A DNA stretch of 64,000 bases from a virus. Positions 50,781-59,067 of the stretch are shown in pieces. The DNA is taken from positions 1-64,000 of IMG/VR virus record IMGVR_UViG_3300032050_014001, one strand, 5' to 3'. How positions within the stretch are numbered: position 1 is the stretch's first letter; each line of letters starts with the position of its first letter. A program made the translations under genes and the position numbers. The notes beneath the pieces are model-generated. The model made no database searches, was not told where the DNA came from, and was given only the letters and a program-made list of their open reading frames with translations.

Positions 50781-50781
50781 T

Positions 50782-51846
50782 TTAATATTTAATTAAAAAA
50801 TTCATTGCAACATTGGGTTGTATATTAGAATGAAACTGATCTCCTCCCCGTGACCCATAACCGGCACCGGATTTTACATTATTATCATACTGCGGATCTA
50901 TTATAGGAAAGGGCATTTTGTTTCTGTTTTTTATTTCATCTATAAATTCTTTTTTATATGTAAAAATAGTTCTTATGGGATTATTACTGATATATTTCTT
51001 AACCGCTCTTATTCTTTCAGGATAATATGATTTATAATTTAATCGATTAAATAAAATTTTTTCATAATTTTTACTAGCTATTAGACCCACCTGTGCACCG
51101 CCAACACCAAAATAAACATGATCAATATTACCAGGAGTTGGTGACAACCCCTGTAAATTTATCCAATTTATGGAATCTGATTCTATATTTTGATTTTGCT
51201 TTGTATCAAAAAACCCATAAACAGGCCCCCATCTTATAACCCATCTACCTTTTCCGCGATTATAATCAGCCATATTTGCATAATTAAAAATTTTATGCGT
51301 ATGCACTGGTACAGAATGGATATGGTTTTGAATATTTTCATTCTTTAACTGATGAAAGAATTCACCCCTATCAGGATAATTTGCATTATTACCTTCTCCT
51401 AGATGTAATTCTTCTCCCGCAGGCCAATTACCAAAATCGGGTTCATATGATTCACCAGTATGTGAATATCCCATTTCTATACGACCCTTTAAATCAGGTA
51501 AGGAAAATAATACATTATCAGCTGGGCCATATGTTTCACCTAATTTATTCCATAGCTCCGGGTAATCATCCTTTCTTACTTGCCTGCCATTACATAATAA
51601 CCACCCCTTTATGGATTCCTGGCCTAATACCTTTCCCGCAAATGGGATTATTGTGCCTACTTCAATAAATCCAGATAGTAGTTTTTTAGCTTCTTCTTTT
51701 GCAAATTGTGTTATAACAGATAATGGTAATGACTTTGTTTCAAATGTATTATTTTCATTTCTTTGATTAATCAATATAGAAATAGGATTAGCTGATAGAC
51801 TATAAGATTTATCTAATTCAGAAATTTTAACAGGAAAATCAGCCAT
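50782..51846 (-). CDS. Tail collar-domain fibre protein 2
   Basis: This 354-residue protein has the same collar core: GTIIPFAGKVLGQESIKGWL, LCNGRQVRKDDYPELWNKLG, SLPDLKGRIEMGYSHTG, then HIHSVPVHTHKIF. The ending is NFLIKY. It carries a ~110-residue insertion between the HxH motif and the end, absent from paralogue 1. Its N-terminus (ISELDKSYSLSANPISILIN) matches the paralogues. It probably sits in the same fibre or baseplate collar as its paralogues. Confidence 0.7.
   Translation of the reverse strand: MADFPVKISELDKSYSLSANPISILINQRNENNTFETKSLPLSVITQFAKEEAKKLLSGFIEVGTIIPFAGKVLGQESIKGWLLCNGRQVRKDDYPELWNKLGETYGPADNVLFSLPDLKGRIEMGYSHTGESYEPDFGNWPAGEELHLGEGNNANYPDRGEFFHQLKNENIQNHIHSVPVHTHKIFNYANMADYNRGKGRWVIRWGPVYGFFDTKQNQNIESDSINWINLQGLSPTPGNIDHVYFGVGGAQVGLIASKNYEKILFNRLNYKSYYPERIRAVKKYISNNPIRTIFTYKKEFIDEIKNRNKMPFPIIDPQYDNNVKSGAGYGSRGGDQFHSNIQPNVAMNFLIKY
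50786..50793 (-). promoter_or_regulatory. Late-promoter-like box ATTAAATA (collar 1)
   Basis: Minus-strand ATTAAATA lies 5 nt before the ATG at 50780, inside the end of the upstream collar gene. Confidence 0.45.
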
Positions 51847-51852
51847 TACACA

Positions 51853-51860
51853 TATTTAAT
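51853..51860 (-). promoter_or_regulatory. Late-promoter-like box ATTAAATA (collar 2)
   Basis: Minus-strand ATTAAATA lies 6 nt before the ATG at 51846, back-to-back with the plus-strand box at 51867. Confidence 0.45.
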
Positions 51861-51866
51861 AAAAAT

Positions 51867-51874
51867 CATAAATA
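51867..51874 (+). promoter_or_regulatory. T4-type late promoter box CATAAATA
   Basis: CATAAATA lies 5 nt before the ATG at 51880; the divergent gap of 33 bp holds two boxes. Confidence 0.6.
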
Positions 51875-51879
51875 TAAAC

Positions 51880-52293
51880 ATGAAGCGTTTTAATAAGGTT
51901 ATTGAGAATAGTCTTAAAGATAGTCAATTGGTGAGAGTAAAACTTAAAGTTGATCCTGCTAACTGTACTTCAGGTGAAATATTAAAATATAATGGATATG
52001 AAGGCTATATATTAGCAGAAAAAGAAACCTTTTATACAGTGTATGTGGAAAATATTGGATTAGCTGTTGACCTACCTAAAACTATTGTATCAATACAAGA
52101 TACTTTAAATCCAGTAGAGAAGTTAAAAATTAATGCATTACAATTTTTAATTAATAAAGGATTAGCAGATGAAATTCTATTAAAATCTATTTACATGGCT
52201 CATACACCAGAATGTGTTGAAGCATTTTTGAGAGAAAAAGGAATGTCTGATTTTGATATTTTAGCAGTATATAAAAATGCTTTATTTTGTTAA
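51880..52293 (+). CDS. Late hypothetical protein between collar paralogues
   Basis: This 137-residue protein starts MKRFNKVIENSLKDSQLVRV, partly like a targeting peptide but without an [L/I]-x-E site. A beta-rich middle (YNGYEGYILAEKETFYTVYV) and a helical C-terminal half (FLINKGLADEILLKSIYMAH) follow. Its late box lies 5 nt upstream. Its stop overlaps that of the convergent collar gene 3 (TTAA). It could be a fibre chaperone, but no family is recognised. Confidence 0.5.
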   Translation: MKRFNKVIENSLKDSQLVRVKLKVDPANCTSGEILKYNGYEGYILAEKETFYTVYVENIGLAVDLPKTIVSIQDTLNPVEKLKINALQFLINKGLADEILLKSIYMAHTPECVEAFLREKGMSDFDILAVYKNALFC

Positions 52294-53048
52294 TATTTGA
52301 TAATATAATTTACAGCTAGATAAGGCTGAATATTATTATGTGGCATATTTCCACCTGTATTTGTTAAAGCAATAATAGTAGATGCTGTTGTTTTTTCATC
52401 ATACTTAGGATTGCGTTGGCCGTTTTTTCTGCGTTTTGCTTCATTTAAAACTGATGGGCTGTGTGGTGTTCTTGCCGTGTTAGTACCTCCATCATTTTCC
52501 CACCAATCAAATTTTGTTAAATCCAAATAATCATGGGTATGACCAACAGTATCACTATGCGTATGTGAAGCTAATTCACTCTCTGTTAAACGATGTCTAT
52601 ATTCACCACCAGTTTCAGCCAATGAAACTTCAATTCCCGTATCACCTAATAATATAGGTTGTTTGTTTGTGCCGCAATATCCTAAAGGTATTTTCCCTCT
52701 AAAGTCAGGTAATATGAATGTTTCTCCAGTAGTAGTACCATATATACCGCCTATCACTTTATATAGTTCTGAGTATCTAACCCGCGAAACGGCCTGGCCA
52801 TTACATACCAGCCATCCATCGAGTTTATCAAATTGTGTTATATCACCAGCATACATCTTTACACAACCAACAGGAATTTGTTTTAACAACATTTTATTGA
52901 CAGCTGCTTCAATATATTTTGAAATATCACTAGTTGTTGTATAACGCGTTTCGAGAACTTTGTTTACTTCTTGATTAACAACAAAAACATCATTTTCATC
53001 AAGCGGGTATGCTTTTTGCAATTCTGATATTTTTATCATATTATCCAT
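52290..53048 (-). CDS. Tail collar-domain fibre protein 3
   Basis: This 252-residue protein is the third collar paralogue: PVGCVKMYAGDITQFDKLDG, WLVCNGQAVSRVRYSELYKV, ILPDFRGKIPLGYCG, then HTHSDTVGHTHDY, ending NYIIKY. Its N-terminus (ISELQKAYPLDENDVFVVNQ) matches the other two closely. A box lies 10 nt upstream of the start. Three collar paralogues in one locus suggest either several short fibres or alternative tips. Confidence 0.7.
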   Translation of the reverse strand: MDNMIKISELQKAYPLDENDVFVVNQEVNKVLETRYTTTSDISKYIEAAVNKMLLKQIPVGCVKMYAGDITQFDKLDGWLVCNGQAVSRVRYSELYKVIGGIYGTTTGETFILPDFRGKIPLGYCGTNKQPILLGDTGIEVSLAETGGEYRHRLTESELASHTHSDTVGHTHDYLDLTKFDWWENDGGTNTARTPHSPSVLNEAKRRKNGQRNPKYDEKTTASTIIALTNTGGNMPHNNIQPYLAVNYIIKY

Positions 53049-53058
53049 AGATTATCTT

Positions 53059-53066
53059 TATTTAAG
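53059..53066 (-). promoter_or_regulatory. Weak late-promoter-like box CTTAAATA (collar 3)
   Basis: Minus-strand CTTAAATA lies 10 nt before the ATG at 53048. Sequence and spacing are both less typical than the other boxes. Confidence 0.3.
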
Positions 53067-53081
53067 GTTTATGATATTTTT

Positions 53082-53663
53082 ATGAGTACATATGTCTCTA
53101 CTAAGATAATTGAATTGGGTTCTTGTGCATTTAGACAATGGAAAGCTGTACAATCCCATTGTAGTCGCGTCCATGGATATCAGTTAAAGGCTAAATTTTG
53201 GTTTGGTTGTTCAGAATTAGACGAACGTAATTGGGCTGTAGACTTTGGTGGCCTCAAAGAACTTAAAGCAAAATTACAGGATCAATTTGATCATACATTA
53301 TGTATTGCAGCTGATGATCCTCAATTGTCTTTATTTCAACAATTACATGATGCAAAGGCTTGTGATTTAAGAATCATGCCTAACGGTGTTGGTATTGAAA
53401 GAACAGCAGAATTCTGTTTCAATCTCGCATCAGAACATATCAAGACATTAACAAATGGAAGGTGTTGGGTAGAGAAAGTAGAAGTATGGGAGCACGATCT
53501 TAATTCTGCGACATATGAAGGTAAAACTTTAACAGAAGCTGTTGTACAAGCAGCTACAACACCAGTACCACCAGCATCAACGCGAGTAAGTCATGGTGCA
53601 GCCGTTGGTAATCAAGTAACAACAGGGTTGGGTGGTTTATTTAAAGGAACTAGCTGGGGATGA
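53082..53663 (+). CDS. queD: 6-carboxytetrahydropterin synthase (QueD), phage variant
   Basis: This 193-residue protein matches QueD-family enzymes, which convert dihydroneopterin triphosphate to 6-carboxytetrahydropterin. SHCSRVHGYQLKAKFWF near 25-41 includes the catalytic Cys27 and His31, but the canonical HGH zinc motif is HGY here (Tyr33 for the second His), and the first zinc His of FxAAH is missing (FRQWKA). QFDHTL near 68-73 and a C-terminal EVWEHD are in the expected places. The last 45 residues are a Thr/Ala/Pro-rich tail beyond the family core. Without the usual zinc ligands, catalysis probably differs in detail; the gene clearly belongs to the queuosine pathway locus. Confidence 0.85.
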   Translation: MSTYVSTKIIELGSCAFRQWKAVQSHCSRVHGYQLKAKFWFGCSELDERNWAVDFGGLKELKAKLQDQFDHTLCIAADDPQLSLFQQLHDAKACDLRIMPNGVGIERTAEFCFNLASEHIKTLTNGRCWVEKVEVWEHDLNSATYEGKTLTEAVVQAATTPVPPASTRVSHGAAVGNQVTTGLGGLFKGTSWG

Positions 53664-53860
53664 TAAAAAGAGAAAGAGATCCTAATTTAGTAGGACTTGA
53701 AAATAATATATTTTCAAAAATGAATGAAATTTTGGGGCCCGATATAAAACAATCGAGCCCTAAAACAGATGTAAAATTTGTTTCTTTCGAAGATGCTTTA
53801 AAAGAATTATTAGAATTAGAAAAATCTAGTGTTGTACCGTCTCTAACTTCTTCACAATAA
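53660..53860 (+). CDS. Small hypothetical protein after QueD
   Basis: This 66-residue protein starts with ATGA overlapping the QueD stop, so it is coupled to QueD. It is polar and helical (NNIFSKMNEILGPDI, FEDALKELLELEKS). It may bind a partner protein, but no family is visible. Its 3' end overlaps the convergent phoH-like gene by 35 bp. Confidence 0.5.
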   Translation: MIKRERDPNLVGLENNIFSKMNEILGPDIKQSSPKTDVKFVSFEDALKELLELEKSSVVPSLTSSQ

Positions 53861-54593
53861 ATTTAAGAATCTGAGATCTTACAACTTCATTTTCTGTGAA
53901 GAGGAAGGTATGAATACCTTGTTCTTCACTTTCTTCATTATTAAAGACATGTCTAATTTTGGAGAATCCTGATTTATTTCCAATATCTGCTTGAAATGAA
54001 TCACCTATAATAATATATTTTGAATTCTCTCCGAAACGTGTCAAAATAGTTGTTAATTCAGCAGAATTCATATTCTGTGCTTCATCTACAATAACGACAG
54101 AATCTCTGAATGTTAAACCACGGACGAAATTAACAGGCATACATTTAACAAAATTATCTCTCATGAGATCTCCGCCAATTTTAGGGCCTACTAATTCATC
54201 TAGTTTCTCTATCAAAGGTAATGACCATGGTTGAAACTTTTCTTGCAATTCGCCAGGCAAAGATCCCATACTTTTCGAAGCGCTTTCTACTATACTTCTA
54301 ATATAGATAATATTATTAATAGATTTTGTTTTGAGCATTTGTAATCCAGCTAAAACCGCAAGATAGGTCTTGGCTGTTCCGGCGGGCCCATCAACAAATA
54401 CCATTTTTGTTTGATCATACATTAGCATTTCAAGGAATGAATTATGAACATCATTCAGTTTGAATTTGTTTTGTATTTTAAAATTACAAAACCAATCTTT
54501 TCGTTTGCTAACTTCTAGGTTATGAAGAAGTACATCTGCATCTAATTTGAGATCCTCTTCTTCTTGCATCCGTTTTCTGGTTTTCTTGGCCAT
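53826..54593 (-). CDS. PhoH-like ATPase
   Basis: This 255-residue protein has the PhoH ATPase core: Walker A VDGPAGTAKTYLAV near 67-80 and Walker B VVIVDEAQNMNSAELT near 160-175, with the PhoH-specific NMNSAE following. A phosphate-starvation role is known in hosts, but phage copies are abundant and their role is unknown. A good late box (CATAAATA) lies 6 nt before its start, which is unusual for a PhoH gene placed among metabolic genes. Confidence 0.88.
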   Translation of the reverse strand: MAKKTRKRMQEEEDLKLDADVLLHNLEVSKRKDWFCNFKIQNKFKLNDVHNSFLEMLMYDQTKMVFVDGPAGTAKTYLAVLAGLQMLKTKSINNIIYIRSIVESASKSMGSLPGELQEKFQPWSLPLIEKLDELVGPKIGGDLMRDNFVKCMPVNFVRGLTFRDSVVIVDEAQNMNSAELTTILTRFGENSKYIIIGDSFQADIGNKSGFSKIRHVFNNEESEEQGIHTFLFTENEVVRSQILKFIVKKLETVQH

Positions 54594-54599
54594 TAAACT

Positions 54600-54607
54600 T
54601 ATTTATG
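54600..54607 (-). promoter_or_regulatory. T4-type late promoter box CATAAATA (phoH-like)
   Basis: Minus-strand CATAAATA lies 6 nt before the ATG at 54593. Confidence 0.55.
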
Positions 54608-54642
54608 GGTGATTTGCATACATGCCCACGTTATTATAAAAC

Positions 54643-55395
54643 ATGGATAATTTAGATGATAATGAAACAATGTTTATCTCTGATGATAAACTCTTTTATA
54701 CGTTAGAAGGAGAAGGTAAGTATGTCGGCATGCCCTCTGTATTCTTACGTTTATCAATGTGTAATCTTACTTGTAAAGGATTTGCATCTCCTGATTCGCC
54801 GCATGGATGTGATTCATTTGTTTCTTGGTCTGTTAAGAACAAGATGACATTTAAAGAGATTGATCAATATATGCTTGATAATGGCTTTATTGAGAGATTA
54901 AAAGCTGGGGCTATCCTTAAGCTTACTGGAGGAGAACCTTTTTTACAAGAAAAGAAATTATTAAAATTTATTAGTTATTTTGAATTAAAAAATGGATTTA
55001 TTCCAAAAATTGATTTTGAAACAAATGGTACATTGGTGCCTTCAGATGAATGGTTAGATCTAGGTGCGACATTTACTGTATCGCCAAAATTATCTTCTAA
55101 CGGCGATCCAGAGAAGAAGCGATATAATCTTGATGCTCTAAAATGGCATAAGAATAGTAATCGTTCATCTTTTAAATTTGTGGTTCAATCTGAAGATGAT
55201 ATTGATGAAATTGTTGAAAAATATATTAATAAATTATTTTTAGATAATAAAGATATTTGGTTTATGCCTTGTTGCGGTTCTCGAGTAGAACATACTGAAA
55301 AAGCAACACAAGTAGCTGAATGGGCTAAGCAATGGAATGTTAATTTTTCACCTAGGTTACATTTAGTACTTTGGAATAAAGCTCTTAAAGTTTAA
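54643..55395 (+). CDS. queE: 7-carboxy-7-deazaguanine synthase (QueE), phage variant
   Basis: This 250-residue radical SAM enzyme converts carboxytetrahydropterin to 7-carboxy-7-deazaguanine. LFYTLEGEGKYVGMPSVFLR near 17-36 is the QueE N-terminal signature. The iron-sulfur cysteines are spaced as MCNLTC then HGCDS: Cys40, Cys44, Cys56, that is CX3CX11C instead of the usual CX3CX2C. This expanded loop also occurs in other phage QueEs. LTGGEPFL near 94-101 and TNGTLVP near 127-133 match the family. Together with FolE, QueD and QueC the pathway to preQ0 is complete. Confidence 0.9.
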   Translation: MDNLDDNETMFISDDKLFYTLEGEGKYVGMPSVFLRLSMCNLTCKGFASPDSPHGCDSFVSWSVKNKMTFKEIDQYMLDNGFIERLKAGAILKLTGGEPFLQEKKLLKFISYFELKNGFIPKIDFETNGTLVPSDEWLDLGATFTVSPKLSSNGDPEKKRYNLDALKWHKNSNRSSFKFVVQSEDDIDEIVEKYINKLFLDNKDIWFMPCCGSRVEHTEKATQVAEWAKQWNVNFSPRLHLVLWNKALKV

Positions 55396-55396
55396 T

Positions 55397-55804
55397 ATGG
55401 ATACACAAAAAGTTTCAAAAATCTTTATCATGAATGGTGATAAAGTGTTACTCTTGTTATCTAAACACTTAAACAAATATCATTTACCCGGTGGTCATGT
55501 AGATCAAAATGAAACATTCGAACAAGCTCTGCAGAGAGAAGTTCATGAAGAAACAGGACAACAATTAAAATATTACCATCGTATAGGATTTACTAGTTAT
55601 AATATTTGTTTATATATTGGTAAATTAAAATCCAATCATATCAAATTATCAGATGAACATTTAAAATATATTTGGGCACCTGTTAAAGATGCTTTAAAAT
55701 TAAATGTATGTAAATTTACATTTAGAGATATTCGATATTTACAAACCATTTTAAATGTAACAAAAAACACTGTTATTGACTCTACTGAAGAAGAAGATAA
55801 TTAA
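55397..55804 (+). CDS. Nudix hydrolase
   Basis: This 135-residue protein has a complete Nudix box: GGHVDQNETFEQALQREVHE then ETGQQ, fitting GX5EX7REUXEEXGU. Such enzymes hydrolyse nucleoside diphosphates linked to other groups. It sits 1 bp after queE and overlaps the next gene's start, so it belongs to a metabolic operon. The substrate cannot be inferred; removing modified or oxidised nucleotides would fit the modified-DNA context. Confidence 0.85.
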   Translation: MDTQKVSKIFIMNGDKVLLLLSKHLNKYHLPGGHVDQNETFEQALQREVHEETGQQLKYYHRIGFTSYNICLYIGKLKSNHIKLSDEHLKYIWAPVKDALKLNVCKFTFRDIRYLQTILNVTKNTVIDSTEEEDN

Positions 55805-55808
55805 TATT

Positions 55809-56552
55809 ATGAGAATTGCAATTAGTGGTACATCAAATATTGGAAAAACCACGTTAATCGAGGACTTCATTAAAGAATGGCCAAATTATACAAAAAATAA
55901 TTATACTTATCGTTCTTTATTAAAGAATCATAGTAAGAGTACGGATCAAGATACACAATGGATGATCTTGAATAATATGATTGATGAGTTACAAAAGTAT
56001 AGTAAAGATGATTATGTAATTTTTGATCGATGCCCACTAGATAATTTAATTTATTCACTTTGGGCAAATGGATATAAAAAAGTAGATGATGCATTTATTT
56101 CTAAATGCATTCCTTTAGTAAAAGAAAGTATGAAATTTTTGGATATTATTTTCTTTTTACCCATATCAAAGATGTCTCCAGTACCAATTGTTAATGACGG
56201 TAGACGTGAATCTGATCCTGAATATATTCAAGAAATTGATAATATTTTTAAAGCTATTGTTCAGCAATATCAATGTAATTTAAATTCTACACCATTTTTT
56301 CCAGCTGACGATTCGCCGGGTGTAATTGAAATTTTCGGTAATAGAGAGCAACGTATCCAATTAATTAAGCAATATTTAAATGCAAATGGTGATGTCTTTG
56401 GAGCAGAGCATGATACATTATTTTCTGAAGAAAACCTCAAAGAATTAAAAGCTCTTCTAGAAGAACAAAAAGACACACACTATTCAGAACAATTCAAGAA
56501 AGAGCAAATTGCAATGCTTAATGAATTAAAGAAAGAAATTAGTAAGTCCTAA
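55809..56552 (+). CDS. P-loop kinase (NMP kinase-like)
   Basis: The start at 55809 (MRIAISGTSNIGKTTLIEDF) is preferred over an upstream in-frame start that overlaps the Nudix gene deeply. The Walker A SGTSNIGKTT at the N-terminus and a DRCPLDNLIYSLWANGYKKV LID-like region near 70-90 fit nucleoside monophosphate or dNMP kinases. In T4, gp1 is a dNMP kinase of similar size (241 residues; this one 247). The last ~50 residues are a charged helical tail. A modified-dNTP supply role is plausible but unproven. Confidence 0.65.
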   Translation: MRIAISGTSNIGKTTLIEDFIKEWPNYTKNNYTYRSLLKNHSKSTDQDTQWMILNNMIDELQKYSKDDYVIFDRCPLDNLIYSLWANGYKKVDDAFISKCIPLVKESMKFLDIIFFLPISKMSPVPIVNDGRRESDPEYIQEIDNIFKAIVQQYQCNLNSTPFFPADDSPGVIEIFGNREQRIQLIKQYLNANGDVFGAEHDTLFSEENLKELKALLEEQKDTHYSEQFKKEQIAMLNELKKEISKS

Positions 56553-57300
56553 CAACCTTAATAATATAGGTAGGTTTTTCATCCAAAACATCAGCTGTAA
56601 AATCCACAACATCTTCATTGATGGTTTGTGGATTTTCTTGTGTTACACCCTGACTTGTGGCATAATAATTATTGGTAATAAAATCTTTAATAGCCGTTTC
56701 GAATCCATACCAATCAAATGCACATACTAGCCCAGTTGTGGTCTGAATATTCATTTGTGCTGTATTAATACTTAATCCTTTACTTCTCAAGTCTGATGTA
56801 ACAGAGCCTTGTATAGCAGTATTATTTTTCTTAAATGGGGCATATACTGAAAAAGTACCCCAACCAGCATCTGTATTATTAATGTCGGTTATATAACAAG
56901 GATAAAGACATGCAGTTTCATTAGCAGGTATTACAATAAAATCTTTATCTTCTAAAAATTCTAATTCTTTAGGCGGAATGGGATCCAAATAAGAAGTTGC
57001 TGTATGTCCTGAATCAATAGTAATATTTGCAGTACCTATATATACTTGTTTAAAGTTATCATAAATTTCTGTTGATAATGTATCGATAGTACTTATTAAA
57101 TTTTCATTAATAGCTACTACATCATTTGCTATAGTTGACACAGTTACTGATAGAGTAGTATTTTCTGGTCCAATGATAAAATTTTCATAATCGATAATAG
57201 AAGTACCATCAGGTGTTTCTAATACCAAATAATCACCAGCAGCTACATTTTCTACCACCGGCAAATCAAGAATATTAATATCGTCTTTTTTAATAGCCAT
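56539..57300 (-). CDS. Virion protein, possible fibre/collar component
   Basis: This 253-residue protein has a collar-type N-terminus (INILDLPVVENVAAGDYLVL, then TSIIDYENFIIGP). A heptad-like segment (IANDVVAINENLISTIDTLS) and a beta-rich end (NEDVVDFTADVLDEKPTYII) follow. It resembles baseplate or fibre connecting proteins. It has a TAAATA box 6 nt upstream and converges on the kinase gene. No exact family is recognised. Confidence 0.5.
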   Translation of the reverse strand: MAIKKDDINILDLPVVENVAAGDYLVLETPDGTSIIDYENFIIGPENTTLSVTVSTIANDVVAINENLISTIDTLSTEIYDNFKQVYIGTANITIDSGHTATSYLDPIPPKELEFLEDKDFIVIPANETACLYPCYITDINNTDAGWGTFSVYAPFKKNNTAIQGSVTSDLRSKGLSINTAQMNIQTTTGLVCAFDWYGFETAIKDFITNNYYATSQGVTQENPQTINEDVVDFTADVLDEKPTYIIKVVRTY

Positions 57301-57306
57301 TGATTT

Positions 57307-57314
57307 TATTTACG
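57307..57314 (-). promoter_or_regulatory. Late-promoter-like box CGTAAATA
   Basis: Minus-strand CGTAAATA lies 6 nt before the ATG at 57300, a usual spacing but a weaker box. Confidence 0.4.
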
Positions 57315-57332
57315 TAAAAATTAAAATAAACT

Positions 57333-58271
57333 ATGAACATTTTAGTTACAGGTGGATATGGTTTTATCGGTAGTAATTTTATTAATTTTATCGCTAAAAA
57401 AGATGAAGTAAAACAGATTTTGAATATTGATTCAATGACATATGCTGCGAATAAAAATAATGTTATTGATAATTCAAAAATTATTCCAACTTCACCGACT
57501 GACATCCGTGAAACAACATTTATCTCTAAATTACTAGACGAGCAACAAATCACACATATTATTCACTTTGCGGCTGAAAGTCATGTGGACAATAGTATTA
57601 ATGGACCAGAAGCTTTTATTAACACCAATATTAAGGGCACATTTTCTCTCCTAGAAGCGGCAAAACAATATGATAAATTAGAAAGATTTCATCATGTATC
57701 AACAGATGAAGTATATGGATCATTAGGACCTATAGGTTTTTTTAAAGAATCTACACCTTACAATCCACGGTCACCGTATTCAGCATCAAAAGCTGCTTCA
57801 GATCACTTAGTAAACGCCTATCATCATACCTACGGATTGAATACTACAATTAGCAATTGTTCCAATAATTATGGGCCCAATCAACACACAGAAAAATTGA
57901 TTCCAAAAATTATTACTAATTTAAATCAAAATAAAAAAATTCCAATTTACGGAACGGGTCAAAATGTTCGAGATTGGTTGTATGTAGAAGATCATTGTGA
58001 AGCTATTTGGAAGATACTTTTAAAAGGAAAATCTGGCGATACCTATAATGTAGGCGGTGATTGCGAGATGAATAATTTACAAATCGCAAAAGTTATTTGT
58101 AAATTATTAGGTAAAGATCCTGAAGAATATATAGAGTTTGTAGAAGACCGAAAAGGACATGACTTCAGATATGCTATTGACTTTTCAAAAATCAATAATG
58201 AATTGGGTTGGCTTCCAAAAATATCTTTTGAAACTGGACTCAAGAAGACTATTGATTTTTATATAAAATAA
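57333..58271 (+). CDS. dTDP-glucose 4,6-dehydratase (RmlB-like, SDR)
   Basis: This 312-residue SDR enzyme starts with the NAD-binding MNILVTGGYGFIGSNFI. The catalytic STDEVYGSLG near 121 and YSASKAASDHLV near 149 follow. The C-terminus has DRKGHDFRYAIDFSKI, typical of RmlB. It dehydrates dTDP-glucose to dTDP-4-keto-6-deoxyglucose for deoxysugar synthesis. It opens the sugar island of this window. No RmlA, RmlC or RmlD gene is seen here, so the sugar may be host-supplied or built elsewhere in the genome. Confidence 0.88.
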   Translation: MNILVTGGYGFIGSNFINFIAKKDEVKQILNIDSMTYAANKNNVIDNSKIIPTSPTDIRETTFISKLLDEQQITHIIHFAAESHVDNSINGPEAFINTNIKGTFSLLEAAKQYDKLERFHHVSTDEVYGSLGPIGFFKESTPYNPRSPYSASKAASDHLVNAYHHTYGLNTTISNCSNNYGPNQHTEKLIPKIITNLNQNKKIPIYGTGQNVRDWLYVEDHCEAIWKILLKGKSGDTYNVGGDCEMNNLQIAKVICKLLGKDPEEYIEFVEDRKGHDFRYAIDFSKINNELGWLPKISFETGLKKTIDFYIK

Positions 58272-58284
58272 AGTTAATAAATAT

Positions 58285-59067
58285 ATGTCAAAAATAGGTT
58301 TAGGTATTCTTACGTATAAGAGACCTGATTACTTTAAAGAATGTATCAAACGAATTGATAATAGCAAAATAAATGAAATTGTGGTTGTCAACGACGGCAC
58401 ACCTTATGATTTTGATGTTCCTTATCATTTAATACAACATGCCAAAAACAAAGGAATTGGTATTTCAAAGAACGATGCTTTGAAATATTTGCAATCAAAA
58501 GACTGTGATTATTATTTTTTAATGGAGGATGATATCCTTATAAAGGACAATAATGTTTTTATAAAATATATAGAGGCTTCACTTGAAACAGGCATTCAAC
58601 ATTTTAATTATAGTCAACATGGATTGATGAATAAAAAACCAGGTACTGAAATTCCCAATCCTCGTACTAGAATTGATTATAAAAATAATGTATCTATAGA
58701 TTTGCATATGCATTGCGTTGGTGCATTTTCTTTTTATACTAAACGTTGTTTAGCTGAATCAGGATTAATGGATGATTTTTATTTTAATGCAACCGAACAT
58801 TTGGATCATACCTATACTATTATTAAAAAAGAGATGCATCCTCCTTTTTGGTGGTTTGCTGATATAGCTAATTCAAATCAATATCTAGAAGACTTTCCAT
58901 GGTCACCGTCTACTAGTACTATTTCACAAAGTAACAACCGTAGTGAAATTATTGCAAAGTCTTACGAACATTTTACTAAGAAACATGGTCATCATATATT
59001 ACAGACACCCAATTTACCTTTAGATCAGGTAAAGGAAAAATTAAAACAAATTTATAAAAACAAATGA
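58285..59067 (+). CDS. Glycosyltransferase, GT2-like
   Basis: This 260-residue protein has the GT-A fold: GLGILTYKRPDYFKECIKRI near the N-terminus, EIVVVNDGT near 31 and YYFLMEDDILI near 73, where the EDD replaces DXD. It overlaps the next gene by 4 bp. It likely transfers a sugar in the synthesis of a host or virion glycan. Substrate unknown. Confidence 0.7.
   Translation: MSKIGLGILTYKRPDYFKECIKRIDNSKINEIVVVNDGTPYDFDVPYHLIQHAKNKGIGISKNDALKYLQSKDCDYYFLMEDDILIKDNNVFIKYIEASLETGIQHFNYSQHGLMNKKPGTEIPNPRTRIDYKNNVSIDLHMHCVGAFSFYTKRCLAESGLMDDFYFNATEHLDHTYTIIKKEMHPPFWWFADIANSNQYLEDFPWSPSTSTISQSNNRSEIIAKSYEHFTKKHGHHILQTPNLPLDQVKEKLKQIYKNK

Noticed and set aside
58276-58283. AATAAATA near the 58285 start
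   Set aside because: Only 1 nt separates the box from the ATG, too close for the late promoter spacing seen elsewhere, and the gene lies inside a sugar operon.
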